Part shown: positions 17,489-26,641 of the stretch, in pieces | Numbering within the stretch: the stretch's first letter is position 1 | Layout of the letters: every line of letters starts with the position of its first letter | From: Ktedonosporobacter rubrisoli | Lineage (GTDB): Bacteria; Chloroflexota; Ktedonobacteria; Ktedonobacterales; Ktedonobacteraceae | Direction of reading: 5' to 3' | Assembly (NCBI RefSeq): GCF_004208415.1 | Contig: NZ_CP035758.1 | Span: forward strand, 9,610,001 to 9,674,000 | DNA: 64,000 nucleotides | The notes under the pieces: generated by a model | Seen by the model: only the letters and a program-made list of their open reading frames with translations | The model's database searches: none | What the model was told of the DNA's origin: nothing | Translations under genes and position numbers: made by a program

Positions 17489-19351
17489 ATGGACATACCC
17501 CCAAAAGATAAGCAGGAAACAACAAACTCAAGTGCAAAATCACGAAATCCCCGCTCCAAGATAGCTCCCCGCCTGAAAAAGCGACATTTCGTTATACGTT
17601 ATGCTATTCCTCTAGCATTAGTCGTTATGGGTGTATTTCTGCTCGCGCTAGCAGGATTTCGCCTCATCAATTTGGCAGTCGGGGCAGGTGCAGCTCAAGA
17701 AAAGCCCATCAGCGAAGTACTCAATATGGCTGATCGGCATCAATTGAAGTCTGTCACCGTGAGCAGCAGTGAAGTATTGGCTACTTCCAAATCAGGCCAG
17801 CAGTATCATGCCTTCAAGGAAGATGGACAGGCTGTAACAGAGATCTTCAGACGTGATGGAGTTGCGGTCAGCATTGATAGCAGTCAGCATAACCAGTGGG
17901 TGCAGGGTGGTGTCGATCTGCTTCTAGTCCTTCTTGTAGCAGGCAGCATGTTCTTTTTTATTCGGCGCAGTGGCGTTGGCGGCCAGGCTGCTCCCTTTGC
18001 GCGTTCCAGGGCCAAACGTTTTAACGAGACGCATCCCAACGTTCTCTTTAAGGATGTTGCCGGAGTCGAAGAGGCTAAATTAGAACTGCAAGAGATCGTT
18101 GAATTCCTCAAATATCCTGAGCGTTTTACTGCCATGGGGGCACGTACTCCTAAAGGAGTATTGTTGGTTGGTGCTCCTGGCACAGGCAAGACCCTTATCT
18201 CTCGTGCGGTGGCTGGTGAGGCTGGCGTAGCTTTCTATAGCGTAAGCGGCTCTGAATTTGTTGAGATGTTTGTGGGGGTTGGGGCGGCACGCGTACGCGA
18301 TCTCTTTAAAGAAGCCAAAGAGCATGCTCCATGTATCCTCTTTATCGATGAGATTGACGCCGTGGGACGTCAGCGCAGTAATTCGGGGACCGGAGGCAAT
18401 GACGAGCGCGAACAGACCTTAAATCAGCTGCTTGTCGAGATGGATGGTTTTGATAAGCATACTAATGTAGTGGTGATTGCCGCGACAAACCGACCTGACG
18501 TCCTTGATCCTGCCCTCCTGCGTCCGGGCCGTTTTGATCGCCGCGTGATGCTTGATAAGCCTGATATTCGTGGACGCTTAGCTATTCTTGAGGTCCATGC
18601 GAAAGATAAGCCACTTGCCGCCAATGTCACGCTAGAGGATCTCGCGCGCCAGACCGCAGGTTTTTCAGGCGCTGACCTGGCCAATCTCTTGAACGAGGCC
18701 GCCCTGCTGGCTGCACGCAATGGTCAGAGCGATATTCGCAAGCCCGAGCTTGAAGAGGCGATCTTGCGTGTCATGGCCGGTCCCGAGCGTAAGAGCCGCG
18801 TCATTACTGAAGCTGAGAAGGCGATCATCGCCTATCACGAAGTTGGTCATGCCATCGTTATGCGCTCTATGCCCGGCGCCGATCCCGTACAAAAGGTCTC
18901 GGCCATTGCCAGAGGCATGGCTCTGGGCATTACTGTTCAGGCTCCAGCTGAGGACCGCTACCTCCTGCGTCGCTCAGAATTGCTGGCAAAAATGGCGGGT
19001 GCGATGGGCGGACGTGCGGCCGAAGAGATTATCTTTGGAGATATTACTACGGGAGCCAGCCAGGATATCGAGTATGTTACGAATCTTGCGCGGCGCATGG
19101 TCTGTGAGTTTGGTATGACGGCTCTTGGCAATATAGCCCTCAAGATGGACCCGGAAGGCACCTCGTCAATCAGCGCTGAGACTGCAGCGAAAATTGACGC
19201 TGAGGTTGCAACGCTTATCGATCAAGCTTATAATACAGCCCTTACTATCTTACGTGAGAAGAAGGAGAAGCTGATAGCTATCTCTGAGCACCTGATCCAG
19301 GTCGAGACCATTGATGGAGCAGAGCTTGATGCTATGCTGTTTGCCGCATGA
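17489..19351 (+). CDS. ftsH: FtsH-type membrane AAA+ zinc metalloprotease
   Basis: It degrades membrane and misfolded soluble proteins with ATP. Of 620 residues, the first 32 are basic and cytoplasmic, then TM1 (about 35-62), a short extracytoplasmic domain and TM2 (about 142-158). The AAA+ module has Walker A GAPGTGKT (228-235), Walker B ILFIDEIDAV and second region of homology LLRPGRFDRR. The protease domain has the zinc motif HEVGH (450-454). It is shorter than many FtsH proteins because the C-terminal tail is short. No strong ribosome binding site precedes ATG 17489. It is followed 6 nt later by thpR, so the two are probably cotranscribed. This could be a second FtsH paralog rather than the main essential one. 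Confidence 0.93.
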   Translation: MDIPPKDKQETTNSSAKSRNPRSKIAPRLKKRHFVIRYAIPLALVVMGVFLLALAGFRLINLAVGAGAAQEKPISEVLNMADRHQLKSVTVSSSEVLATSKSGQQYHAFKEDGQAVTEIFRRDGVAVSIDSSQHNQWVQGGVDLLLVLLVAGSMFFFIRRSGVGGQAAPFARSRAKRFNETHPNVLFKDVAGVEEAKLELQEIVEFLKYPERFTAMGARTPKGVLLVGAPGTGKTLISRAVAGEAGVAFYSVSGSEFVEMFVGVGAARVRDLFKEAKEHAPCILFIDEIDAVGRQRSNSGTGGNDEREQTLNQLLVEMDGFDKHTNVVVIAATNRPDVLDPALLRPGRFDRRVMLDKPDIRGRLAILEVHAKDKPLAANVTLEDLARQTAGFSGADLANLLNEAALLAARNGQSDIRKPELEEAILRVMAGPERKSRVITEAEKAIIAYHEVGHAIVMRSMPGADPVQKVSAIARGMALGITVQAPAEDRYLLRRSELLAKMAGAMGGRAAEEIIFGDITTGASQDIEYVTNLARRMVCEFGMTALGNIALKMDPEGTSSISAETAAKIDAEVATLIDQAYNTALTILREKKEKLIAISEHLIQVETIDGAELDAMLFAA

Positions 19352-19357
19352 AATCTT

Positions 19358-19942
19358 ATGACGAGAACATTTATTGCCCTTGAAATGAATGAGGCAGCCC
19401 AGCGCCACCTGGAGGGAGTCATCCACCGGGTGGCGCGTGGATTACCGAGCGTGCGCTGGGTTGACCCGGCTGGCATTCATCTCACCCTTGCCTTTTTAGG
19501 CGAATTGACAGATGAGCAACTGACAGAAGCCACAGAAGCCGCTGGTATTGCCGCTCGTAAAGTTTGTTCCTTCTCGTATAATCTCTCCCGCCTGGGTGTC
19601 TTTGGCCCGGCGAAGCAGCCCCGCGTCATCTGGATGGGCATCAATGAGCCTTCGGGTACGTTGTCGCTGCTCCATCGTGTGCTCAATCGCGAGCTAGAGC
19701 AGCGCGGCTTTGCCGTCGATAAGCGGCCCTTTTCTCCTCACCTTACTCTGGCCCGCGTGAAGGTCCCGCTAACTTCCGAGGAGCAGGGCAACTTGCAGAG
19801 CATTTTGACTGGTAAGCAGCATGGGATCGTTTCTACAGAGATCTATCCTGTCAGCTCTGTGTATGTAATGAAGAGTGAGTTATCCCGCATGGGCGCGCAA
19901 TATACCTGCTTGCAAGAGTGGAAGCTTGGGGATGTACTCTGA
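19358..19942 (+). CDS. thpR: RNA 2',3'-cyclic phosphodiesterase (2H family)
   Basis: A 194-residue 2H phosphoesterase. The two catalytic HxTx motifs are clear: HLTL at 41-44 and HLTL at 128-131. Family members hydrolyse 2',3'-cyclic phosphate ends of RNA and show RNA ligase activity in vitro. The typical start MRTFIALE appears here as MTRTFIALEM. It lies 6 nt after ftsH and is followed by a strong terminator. Confidence 0.88.
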   Translation: MTRTFIALEMNEAAQRHLEGVIHRVARGLPSVRWVDPAGIHLTLAFLGELTDEQLTEATEAAGIAARKVCSFSYNLSRLGVFGPAKQPRVIWMGINEPSGTLSLLHRVLNRELEQRGFAVDKRPFSPHLTLARVKVPLTSEEQGNLQSILTGKQHGIVSTEIYPVSSVYVMKSELSRMGAQYTCLQEWKLGDVL

Positions 19943-19978
19943 GCATAACCTTGAGATCAAGCAGGCTGCATAGGGAAC

Positions 19979-20025
19979 ATGGGCTAGCTAGAGCACAGAT
20001 AACTGCTAAGTTCTAGCTGGCCCAT
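19979..20025 (+). terminator. Bidirectional terminator between thpR and malG
   Basis: ATGGGCTAGCTAGA (19979-19992) pairs with TCTAGCTGGCCCAT (20012-20025), nearly perfect, with a 19-nt loop. It sits between two convergent genes. The T-rich tail is weak (ATATTTGC). Confidence 0.7.
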
Positions 20026-20038
20026 ATATTTGCTTCCA

Positions 20039-20989
20039 TTACCCCTTTACGCTGCCAATAGTTAAACCTGACTGGAAGAAACGCTGTGCATATAGGAACA
20101 AGAGCAAGAGAGGAAGCGTAACCAGGACCGAGGAGGCGGCGAAGTAGCCCCAGGGGGTGCGAAAATCACTCTGTAGACTATATACTCCCAGGATAAAGGT
20201 AAGGTTACTCCCGGTATCATTAGCGTTAAGCACGAGGTTAGCAATCGCAAACTCGTTCCAACCGGCTAGAAAAATAAACATTGCCGAGGCTATAAGCGCG
20301 GGAATGGACAGGGGGAGCGTTACGCGCAAAAAGGCTTGGAGATGTGATGCTCCGTCAATCATCGCCGCCTGCTCTAGCTCTACAGGTATTGTGTCAAAAT
20401 ACCCTTTGATGTTCCAGCAGCCAAAGACGAGTTGCCCGCCTGCATAGACGAGAATTAAGCCAAGCAAATTGTTAATCAGTCCCAGCGCATCGAGCAAAAG
20501 ATAGTAGGCCGGTAGAGCCAGCAAGGCCGGAAAAGCCTGCAGGGTCAGCAGCAAAGTGAGGCTTAACTCTCTTCCTCGGAAGCGGAAGCGCGATAGCGCA
20601 TAGGCTCCACTCATTGAGCAGATAACCCCGATCAGTGTTGTAGCTCCACAGACGATAAATGTATTAGCGATCCAGGCTAACAGGGGCAGCTTCGTCAGCG
20701 CGTAGATATAATTATCAAGTGTAGGCCGGGTCGGAATCAGGTGTAAATCGGTAGTGTAAAGGTTCTGGTCGCCAGCTAGCGAAGCCTGTAAGACGTAATA
20801 GAGCGGGAAGAGGGCGAAGACGGTCATGATAATCAGGAAAAGATAGATCCCTGCAAGCGAGAGCGTCGAGGCGAGATGAGGTCTGCTGACCGCGGACCTG
20901 GTTTGTGTAGAGGTCGTTGAAGGAATACTCATTCCCCTTCCTGGCAAGGATGAAGGTATATTGCTCATTTCTGTCGTTCGTTCGTTCAT
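20039..20989 (-). CDS. malG: Sugar ABC transporter permease (MalG-like)
   Basis: The second permease of a carbohydrate ABC importer. It has 316 residues, a polar N-terminal extension of about 40 residues and six hydrophobic spans. The EAA loop that contacts the ATPase is visible as EQAAMIDGASHLQAFLRVTL. The start overlaps the malF stop by ATGA, so translation is coupled. It is the last gene of the malE-malF-malG set; no ATPase gene follows, so a shared MsmK/MalK-type ATPase encoded elsewhere is assumed. The substrate is probably maltodextrin, inferred from the neighbouring amylase. Confidence 0.88.
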   Translation of the reverse strand: MNERTTEMSNIPSSLPGRGMSIPSTTSTQTRSAVSRPHLASTLSLAGIYLFLIIMTVFALFPLYYVLQASLAGDQNLYTTDLHLIPTRPTLDNYIYALTKLPLLAWIANTFIVCGATTLIGVICSMSGAYALSRFRFRGRELSLTLLLTLQAFPALLALPAYYLLLDALGLINNLLGLILVYAGGQLVFGCWNIKGYFDTIPVELEQAAMIDGASHLQAFLRVTLPLSIPALIASAMFIFLAGWNEFAIANLVLNANDTGSNLTFILGVYSLQSDFRTPWGYFAASSVLVTLPLLLLFLYAQRFFQSGLTIGSVKG

Positions 20990-21912
20990 GCTACTGACTC
21001 CTTACTGGCAGGAATGCTCAGCGTGCGGGCGAGGAATGTAGCCAGGGCCAGAATAATAAAGAGCAAAATCGAGAAAGCTGCGATTAAAGCATAGTGCGGA
21101 TTGGCTACATTAGCGCCCAGGATGCGATTATACATATATATGATGACAAACTCTGTGAAGCCTGGTTTATCGGCGCTCACAAACGGTCCACCTTTATTGA
21201 TAAGAAAGACAGTATTAAACATCTGGAAGGTTGTGATAGCGCTAAGAATAGCCGCTGGAGCGATAGCAGGGCGCAAGAGTGGCAGGGTGACGGTTATGAA
21301 GCGTTTCCAGGCATTGGCTCCATCAACGCTGGCCGCCTCATTTAGTTCCTGTGGAATGCTCTGTAGCGCACCCAGAATGACAACTGTAAAGAATGGATAA
21401 GAAAGCCAGACATTTGTAATGACTACGGCAGCGAAGGTACCCCAGGGTGCGCTGAGCCAGGGAATAGCAAACTGGTGACCAAAGAATATACGCCCAATCT
21501 GGTTAATGGGGCCAAAGTCATCGTTAAATAGAAATTTCCAGATCAGGGCGGTAATGCCGGAGGGAGCGGCCCAGGGCACCAGTAATACCGTGCGCCAGAA
21601 TGCCTGACCTTTGATTCTGGGATTATTGAGTGCCAGTGCGGTTGCCATGCCTATAACAAGAAACAATGCTACGCAAACAGCAACATAGAGCACTGTCAGG
21701 CCAAGGACGAAGAACAGATCACTATTGGGCGTAAGAAGCAGTTGCTGGTAATTTCCAAGCCCGATGAGAGAATAGTGATCTGAGTTGAAAAGGGTGTAAT
21801 TAGTAAAAGAGAGATAGAGTGTATATAAAATCGGCCAGATGCTTACCAGGGCCAGGGTTATAAGCATGGGCAGCAAATACAGAAAAATAGTGAAGCGGCT
21901 GACTTTGAGCAT
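20986..21912 (-). CDS. malF: Sugar ABC transporter permease (MalF-like)
   Basis: A 308-residue permease with six hydrophobic spans and the EAA loop NEAASVDGANAWKRFITV. The N-terminal part (PMLITLALVSIWPILYTLYL) is typical of the MalF/UgpA group without the large E. coli MalF periplasmic loop. It overlaps malG by 4 nt and follows malE after a 173-nt gap holding a large stem-loop, which would let the binding protein be made in excess over the permeases. Confidence 0.88.
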   Translation of the reverse strand: MLKVSRFTIFLYLLPMLITLALVSIWPILYTLYLSFTNYTLFNSDHYSLIGLGNYQQLLLTPNSDLFFVLGLTVLYVAVCVALFLVIGMATALALNNPRIKGQAFWRTVLLVPWAAPSGITALIWKFLFNDDFGPINQIGRIFFGHQFAIPWLSAPWGTFAAVVITNVWLSYPFFTVVILGALQSIPQELNEAASVDGANAWKRFITVTLPLLRPAIAPAAILSAITTFQMFNTVFLINKGGPFVSADKPGFTEFVIIYMYNRILGANVANPHYALIAAFSILLFIILALATFLARTLSIPASKESVA

Positions 21913-21940
21913 GTGTTCCTGCCCTTTCCATAGGATAAGT

Positions 21941-22045
21941 GGCAGATTTCACATCTCGTAGCCCTTCCCGCTTAACTCAGAGCTGTATCTCTAGAGATAA
22001 GCCCTGAGTTAGAGGTGCGCCGGGCGCAAATGTGAATTATCTGCC
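21941..22045 (-). promoter_or_regulatory. Nested stem-loops between malE and malF
   Basis: An inner hairpin pairs TAACTCAG (21973-21980) with CTGAGTTA (22004-22011) and continues into the perfect palindrome TATCTCTAGAGATA (21986-21999). An outer stem pairs GGCAGATTTCACAT (21941-21954) with ATGTGAATTATCTGCC (22030-22045). No T-run follows, so mRNA stabilisation or partial termination is the likely role. Confidence 0.6.
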
Positions 22046-22085
22046 TCAGTGCTATTCACAATACTATGAGCAGACCAGATTTGTG

Positions 22086-23342
22086 TTATGAAGTAATTTG
22101 CGCAATACCCTTTGTTGCCGCGCTCTGGGCCGAGGCGAGAGCTGCTTCGGGTTTTTGGGAACCATTCCACATGGCCGTTAATGACTGTTGGAGTGGTGTC
22201 CAGAGGGCTGACATATAAGGCGTATTGGGCAAGGCTGTGCCCAGTTTTACCTGCGAGGCGTAAGCAGTAATTACGGGATTATCTTTGATAGTAGAATCAT
22301 CCTGCGCCGCGAGATTAGCTGGAATCTCACCGGTAGTTTTGACCATGTTTACCTGATTCTCTTTATTCGTGAAAAATTTGATGAGATCGGTGCAGAGGGC
22401 CACGTTTTTGGCATTTTTGGTCACCCATAACGATTTTACGCCAACGAAGGGTTTAGCCGGTGTGTTAGTTGCTGTAATGATGGGAAGCTGCGCAAAACCA
22501 AGCTTGAGATTGGCTTTAGCATAATCGGCATAGGCCCAGGGGCCATTAAGCATAATGGCGGCTTTTCCCTCAGTGAAGAGAGAAGAGGCGGCGTCGTAGG
22601 TGATTTGTTTGGGCAGGTAGGGCCTGAAGGAATTGATATAGTTCATCGCGGCAAGTGCCTTGGGCGTGTCAAGGTGAGCTTTGCCGTCAGGCGTTACAAA
22701 GCTAGCTCCATAACCGTAGAAGAAGGGCGCGGCTGTGTATCCATTAAGGATATCCCATACGACACCATACTTGCCGGGATGCTGCTGTTGAAATGTCTTG
22801 GCAAAATTTAGCAGATCGTCGCTCGTCTTAGGCACATCATTCGGGCTGACTAAATCTTTGTTGTAGATGAGCGTGAGCGCTTCAACTGTCTCTGGCACAC
22901 CGTAGATTTTGTCGTTAAAGGTTACTGCATCGGCGGCTGGCTTGCTATATGTCGAGTTGACGAAGCCTTTGCTAATATAGTCGTCGAGTGGAATGACGGC
23001 ATGGCTAGAGGCCAGCTTTCCCAGATTATCGTCAGCATAATCAATGATATCAGGGCCGTTATTCGCTTTAATGGCGATGATGGATTTAGCAATCACGTCA
23101 TCCTGATGAACCAGTTTAATCGCCACTTTAGGATGGAGCTTAGTGTAGGCGTCGAAGATAGCTTTTTTGGCGTTGATGTAATCTCCTTGCCAGTTATGCC
23201 AGATAGTGATTGTTCCGCTGTAATCAATGTTGTTGCTATTGCTACTTCCACTCGGACTGCTTCCACCTCCACAGGCGGCCAATAGCATTACAATCAGCAA
23301 GGCCAGTGGCAGGAGATGGATGAATGCACGCTTGCTAAACAT
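22086..23342 (-). CDS. malE: Sugar-binding lipoprotein of ABC transporter (MalE-like)
   Basis: An extracellular solute-binding lipoprotein of 418 residues. The signal peptide ends in the lipobox LLAAC with Cys24, followed by a Gly/Ser-rich linker. The mature part has the family-1 binding-protein pattern: TITIWHNW near the start, GVPETVEALTLIYNKDL, FTEGKAAIMLNGPWAY and the C-terminal NTPYMSALWTPLQQSL. It is the first gene of the transporter set; a 434-nt gap separates it from marR upstream. Maltodextrin specificity is inferred from the cluster. Confidence 0.9.
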   Translation of the reverse strand: MFSKRAFIHLLPLALLIVMLLAACGGGSSPSGSSNSNNIDYSGTITIWHNWQGDYINAKKAIFDAYTKLHPKVAIKLVHQDDVIAKSIIAIKANNGPDIIDYADDNLGKLASSHAVIPLDDYISKGFVNSTYSKPAADAVTFNDKIYGVPETVEALTLIYNKDLVSPNDVPKTSDDLLNFAKTFQQQHPGKYGVVWDILNGYTAAPFFYGYGASFVTPDGKAHLDTPKALAAMNYINSFRPYLPKQITYDAASSLFTEGKAAIMLNGPWAYADYAKANLKLGFAQLPIITATNTPAKPFVGVKSLWVTKNAKNVALCTDLIKFFTNKENQVNMVKTTGEIPANLAAQDDSTIKDNPVITAYASQVKLGTALPNTPYMSALWTPLQQSLTAMWNGSQKPEAALASAQSAATKGIAQITS

Positions 23343-23776
23343 TGCTGAGATCCTCCATGCGAAAAATAATTCAGGGCTTATTTAAGTTTGCGAATATGGA
23401 CAACAGTAAGTATAGACATACAGCTTGTCTTCATAGCGAACTTAGCTGATAGGATAGCTCGTATGGCTAAGAACGCGTTCTGCAAGCTCAGGCCTGGTTA
23501 TGCTGTAGAGTATGCTGGCGGACAAGATAAATAAGTCTGGAGAATGGGAACTGTATTCAAGAGGTTTTCCTCCTCTCTGTGCTGCTTTGCACACGGATAC
23601 ATCATCCATGAAAAAGGACTACCCGCATCATGATCTTAAAAAGGTGTCTGCTACAAACTCCGTTTTGCCTGAGAATGCCCTCGTTGGCATCTCTTAAATA
23701 TATATGGTTCCTACCAGGTTTATTGCCTGGGCTTATCGTGTGACGACAAGAGAAATCTCTATAAGCTGGGCGTAGA
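23343..23776. other. marR-malE intergenic leader region
   Basis: 434 nt without a supported gene. On the minus strand just after marR, CCAGG/CCTGG and AGCTTAT/ATAAGCC hairpins (23702-23772) could terminate marR. Further on, a hairpin ATGCC/GGCAT (23674-23692) is followed by TCTCAGGCAAAACGGAG (23673-23657), which recalls the 3' part of a glycine riboswitch, but the rest of that aptamer is not found. I see no convincing malE promoter. Confidence 0.35.
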
Positions 23777-24253
23777 TTATGTGGATGATGGAGCAGTATT
23801 GCCTTGCTCCAGATAAGTTTCAATGTTTTCGCTGATGGCCCGTAAATGGTCCTGTAAAGCGCATAAACGTCTACAATCGACAGCACCCATCAAGCGATGG
23901 ATGAGCTGGCTATGCTCTTCTTTTAGCTTCTCGCGCAAGAGTATCCCCTCGGGAGTAAGTGTAATCAGAATAACGCGGCGATCATGAGGATCAGAAGAGC
24001 GCTTGACGAGCTTGAGATGTTCAAGGCGATCAATAATGCCTGTGACGTTGCTTTTATCTGTAAATAGGACGCGGCTGAGATCTACCATCGAGCATCCTCG
24101 CTCTTGATCAAGATTTTGCAGAGTCCAGAACTGACGCGTATTCAGGCCATGCTCAGCACAGAAACGGTGGTCGCTATCATCTAGCAGATAAAATGTTTTG
24201 GTGAGCAGGCGATATACTTCCTGTTCGACAGTAAATTTATCCTCGATACTCAT
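23777..24253 (-). CDS. MarR-family transcriptional regulator
   Basis: A winged-helix DNA-binding repressor of 158 residues. The fold is visible: N-terminal dimerisation helix, recognition region VDLSRVLFTDKSNVTGIIDR, and wing SSDPHDRRVILITLT with the conserved DxRxxxxxLT pattern. ATG 24253 (MSIEDKF) is preferred over an upstream non-ATG frame because the promoter at 24305-24333 leaves room for a leader. Lying between the amylase and transporter genes, it probably controls itself and perhaps these neighbours; a MarR protein as sugar regulator would be unusual, so a different inducer is possible. Confidence 0.9.
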   Translation of the reverse strand: MSIEDKFTVEQEVYRLLTKTFYLLDDSDHRFCAEHGLNTRQFWTLQNLDQERGCSMVDLSRVLFTDKSNVTGIIDRLEHLKLVKRSSDPHDRRVILITLTPEGILLREKLKEEHSQLIHRLMGAVDCRRLCALQDHLRAISENIETYLEQGNTAPSST

Positions 24254-24304
24254 GTGCTTGCCTTTGTTTGATTTGTCGTTGTAAATCACTGAGTGTATTG
24301 AAAA

Positions 24305-24338
24305 AGTGTAGAACAAAACTGTTGAGAAGTCAACAGTT
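24305..24338 (-). promoter_or_regulatory. marR promoter with overlapping palindromic operator
   Basis: On the minus strand TTGACT (24333-24328), 17 nt, TACACT (24310-24305) form a promoter. A perfect inverted repeat AACTGTTGA-gaag-TCAACAGTT (24317-24338) covers the -35 box and the spacer. Its size and symmetry fit a MarR dimer site, so autorepression is the natural reading. Confidence 0.75.
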
Positions 24339-24462
24339 GTTGGATCTACTTTTGTCGGAAAAATGAGTTATAGCCGCTAGCCAGGTATGGCAAATTCCTC
24401 CTGCTGCTAGAGAGGTATCAAGGGAAATCTTAACCCACTTTTTACCAATGATTTTCTTATAG

Positions 24463-26364
24463 TCATGAGTCGAGCTTCAATTTCCCGAGCTCTGTCCCTG
24501 GAAGCAGGATAGCAGCTGCCAGGCCTGCTAGCTCAAGCTCAAGCAGATTCTCTTGCCAGGTCGGCTCTGCGCGGGTTGATGGCAAGAGATTGCAAAGTGT
24601 TCCTGTAGCCTCCGCGATCTCTGCAGGGAGGATAATGCGCATCTTTACCGGCAGCTCATTATTATTTAGCGCGATCAGTACATATTGTTCGCCGCTCTGA
24701 CGAAGGTAGGCTCCGATCTGCTCATCGGCTGCAGCCGATGTGCCTACTAGCTGGACCGAGAGCCTGCGAAACGTGCCAGTACGTAAGGCTGGATAAGCTT
24801 GTCTGATAGCTATTAACCGGCGATAATGAGCTAATAGCGTTGTATCCTGATATTCATCCCAGAGCATGGGAGCGCGTGCATAGGCATTTTCTTTGCTTGC
24901 ATCGGCGTATTGTGAGAGTCCAACCTCGGTACCGTAATAGACAATAGGTGTGCCATCCAGAGTCAGGTGACAGACCGCAGCCAGCTTCAAACGCTCGGTC
25001 TGGCCATGAGCGAGCCATAGGAAGCGATGCATGTCATGGTTATCCAGGAGCGTAGCGCGTTCCATATGTGCTGGCAAGGAGGCCACTCTCTCATCGAGAA
25101 AGCTCAATAAGCTTGTTAGCGGTGCTTCGCGTAGAGCAAAGACCTTGCGCAGCATCCCGGTGAGCGGAAAATCCATAAAAGCGTCAAGACGACCTTCATA
25201 ATCAGCGATTTCGGTTAAAGAAGCTGTAATCTCACCAAGCGTGAGTGCCTGGGGAAAGCGTTCCTTGAGGCCTTCTTGAAACTCTGTCCAGAAGCTGTGA
25301 GAAGGCCCTGCCACATAGTCAAGGCGCATACCGTCAGCTCCAAAGTAGCTCAACCAATGTAGGGCTGCATTGATAAGATAGCGTCGTACGTCTGCATGTT
25401 CCGTCATCAACTCGGGCATGTTTTGGACCAGAGCGTAGGTGCGGTATCCATAGGGAGGCCAGTCGCCAAAGGCATACCAGTGAGCAGTGTCGCTCGCGGG
25501 ATTCGCTTTGCCAGCGATGAATGCTGGATGCTGATCGGAGGTATGGTTGGCTACGAAATCAAGTAGAACGCGTATGCCGCGTTGATGCGCTTCTTGAATA
25601 AGTCGGCGCAGCGTCTCATTTGTGCCATAACGTCTGGCGACGTTGAAATAGTCAGAAATATTGTAGCCGTGGTAGACAGGACTCTCGAAAACCGGGGAGA
25701 GCCAGATACAGTTAGTCCCCAGACTGTGGATATAATCAAGCTTCTCGATAATGCCGGTTAAAGTGCCACCAAAAAAATCGGTAATAGCGGTATGCTCATG
25801 ACTGCGTAGTGGCGGCTCATGGGAACCCGCGTTAAAACGATCAACAAAGATGTGGTAAACAACTGCCTCTTGCCACCATTGGGGCACAGAGCGGCAATCG
25901 ACGTGATAGGCAAAGATGCGTTCCTGGGGCCCGGGCATACTGACAGGATCAACCCAATCCGCATACCAGTGTTGAGAGGGATCGGTCTTGTTCCATGCAT
26001 CTGCGCAGTAGCGAACAAGAGTGTTTTCTGCCTGTGGTGGCAACACTGCGCGCCAGGGCCGTATAGACTGATCACCTGTTGTTCCAGGCTCGTGTTGCTC
26101 TACTTCTGCCAGAACGACTTTCCCATTCGCCGCCTCTCCACGAGAGCCTCTGGGCGTTGTCCCATCAGCTGTGTAGTAGACAGCGACTTGCTCGATGGGC
26201 TTCTGAGCGTTTGTAGAGAAGAAGAGCGTTACAGTCTCTCCAGGTTGTGGATCATGCGGTTCGATACGGCTGCCATGGGCTAATCCATCCTCGATAGCTG
26301 CCTTGAGACGTAGTTGCTGAGCATAGGGGTAGGGCCCGAAGAAAAAATCGACGACCTCTGTCAT
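24463..26364 (-). CDS. GH13 alpha-amylase family glycosidase (cyclomaltodextrinase/neopullulanase-like)
   Basis: It hydrolyses alpha-glucosidic bonds of maltodextrin-like sugars. Of 633 residues, about the first 170 form an N-terminal beta domain, then a TIM barrel. GH13 motifs appear in order: LLDFVANHTS (region I), DGMRLDYV with nucleophile Asp (II), LGEIT with acid/base Glu (III) and DNHDMHRF (IV). A beta-rich C-terminal domain ends it. There is no signal peptide, so it is probably intracellular and acts on imported dextrins, matching the downstream transporter. ATG 26364 has AGGAG 9 nt upstream and is preferred to a TTG 33 codons earlier. First gene of the cluster. Confidence 0.9.
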   Translation of the reverse strand: MTEVVDFFFGPYPYAQQLRLKAAIEDGLAHGSRIEPHDPQPGETVTLFFSTNAQKPIEQVAVYYTADGTTPRGSRGEAANGKVVLAEVEQHEPGTTGDQSIRPWRAVLPPQAENTLVRYCADAWNKTDPSQHWYADWVDPVSMPGPQERIFAYHVDCRSVPQWWQEAVVYHIFVDRFNAGSHEPPLRSHEHTAITDFFGGTLTGIIEKLDYIHSLGTNCIWLSPVFESPVYHGYNISDYFNVARRYGTNETLRRLIQEAHQRGIRVLLDFVANHTSDQHPAFIAGKANPASDTAHWYAFGDWPPYGYRTYALVQNMPELMTEHADVRRYLINAALHWLSYFGADGMRLDYVAGPSHSFWTEFQEGLKERFPQALTLGEITASLTEIADYEGRLDAFMDFPLTGMLRKVFALREAPLTSLLSFLDERVASLPAHMERATLLDNHDMHRFLWLAHGQTERLKLAAVCHLTLDGTPIVYYGTEVGLSQYADASKENAYARAPMLWDEYQDTTLLAHYRRLIAIRQAYPALRTGTFRRLSVQLVGTSAAADEQIGAYLRQSGEQYVLIALNNNELPVKMRIILPAEIAEATGTLCNLLPSTRAEPTWQENLLELELAGLAAAILLPGTELGKLKLDS

Positions 26365-26641
26365 TGTTGCTTTCTCCTCTTCCTTGGGGAGTAAGGTATA
26401 CCCATTCAAGGCTTCTAATAATTTAGTTGACTGGTATATTGTTGATTTTTCTACTATAGACAAGTCTACTGATCTCTATTGGGCTTGTCAAGAGCGAATA
26501 CGATGTTTTGGCAGAAAGGACGCTAGAAGGAATCTTTGAGCAAAATAGATTTGAGGAGCGGCTAACTAGCTCCAAAAAAATGAGCGGAGCAAGCTTCAGT
26601 GCTTATCCCGCCCTCAAATTTCCCTGGTTATGAGGGGTTTC

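Noticed and set aside
23646..23700. Complete glycine riboswitch upstream of malE
   Set aside because: Only a 3'-like segment is found; the first aptamer half and the GCGCCGAAGG-type junction are missing, and the downstream genes do not fit. Kept only as a low-interest finding.
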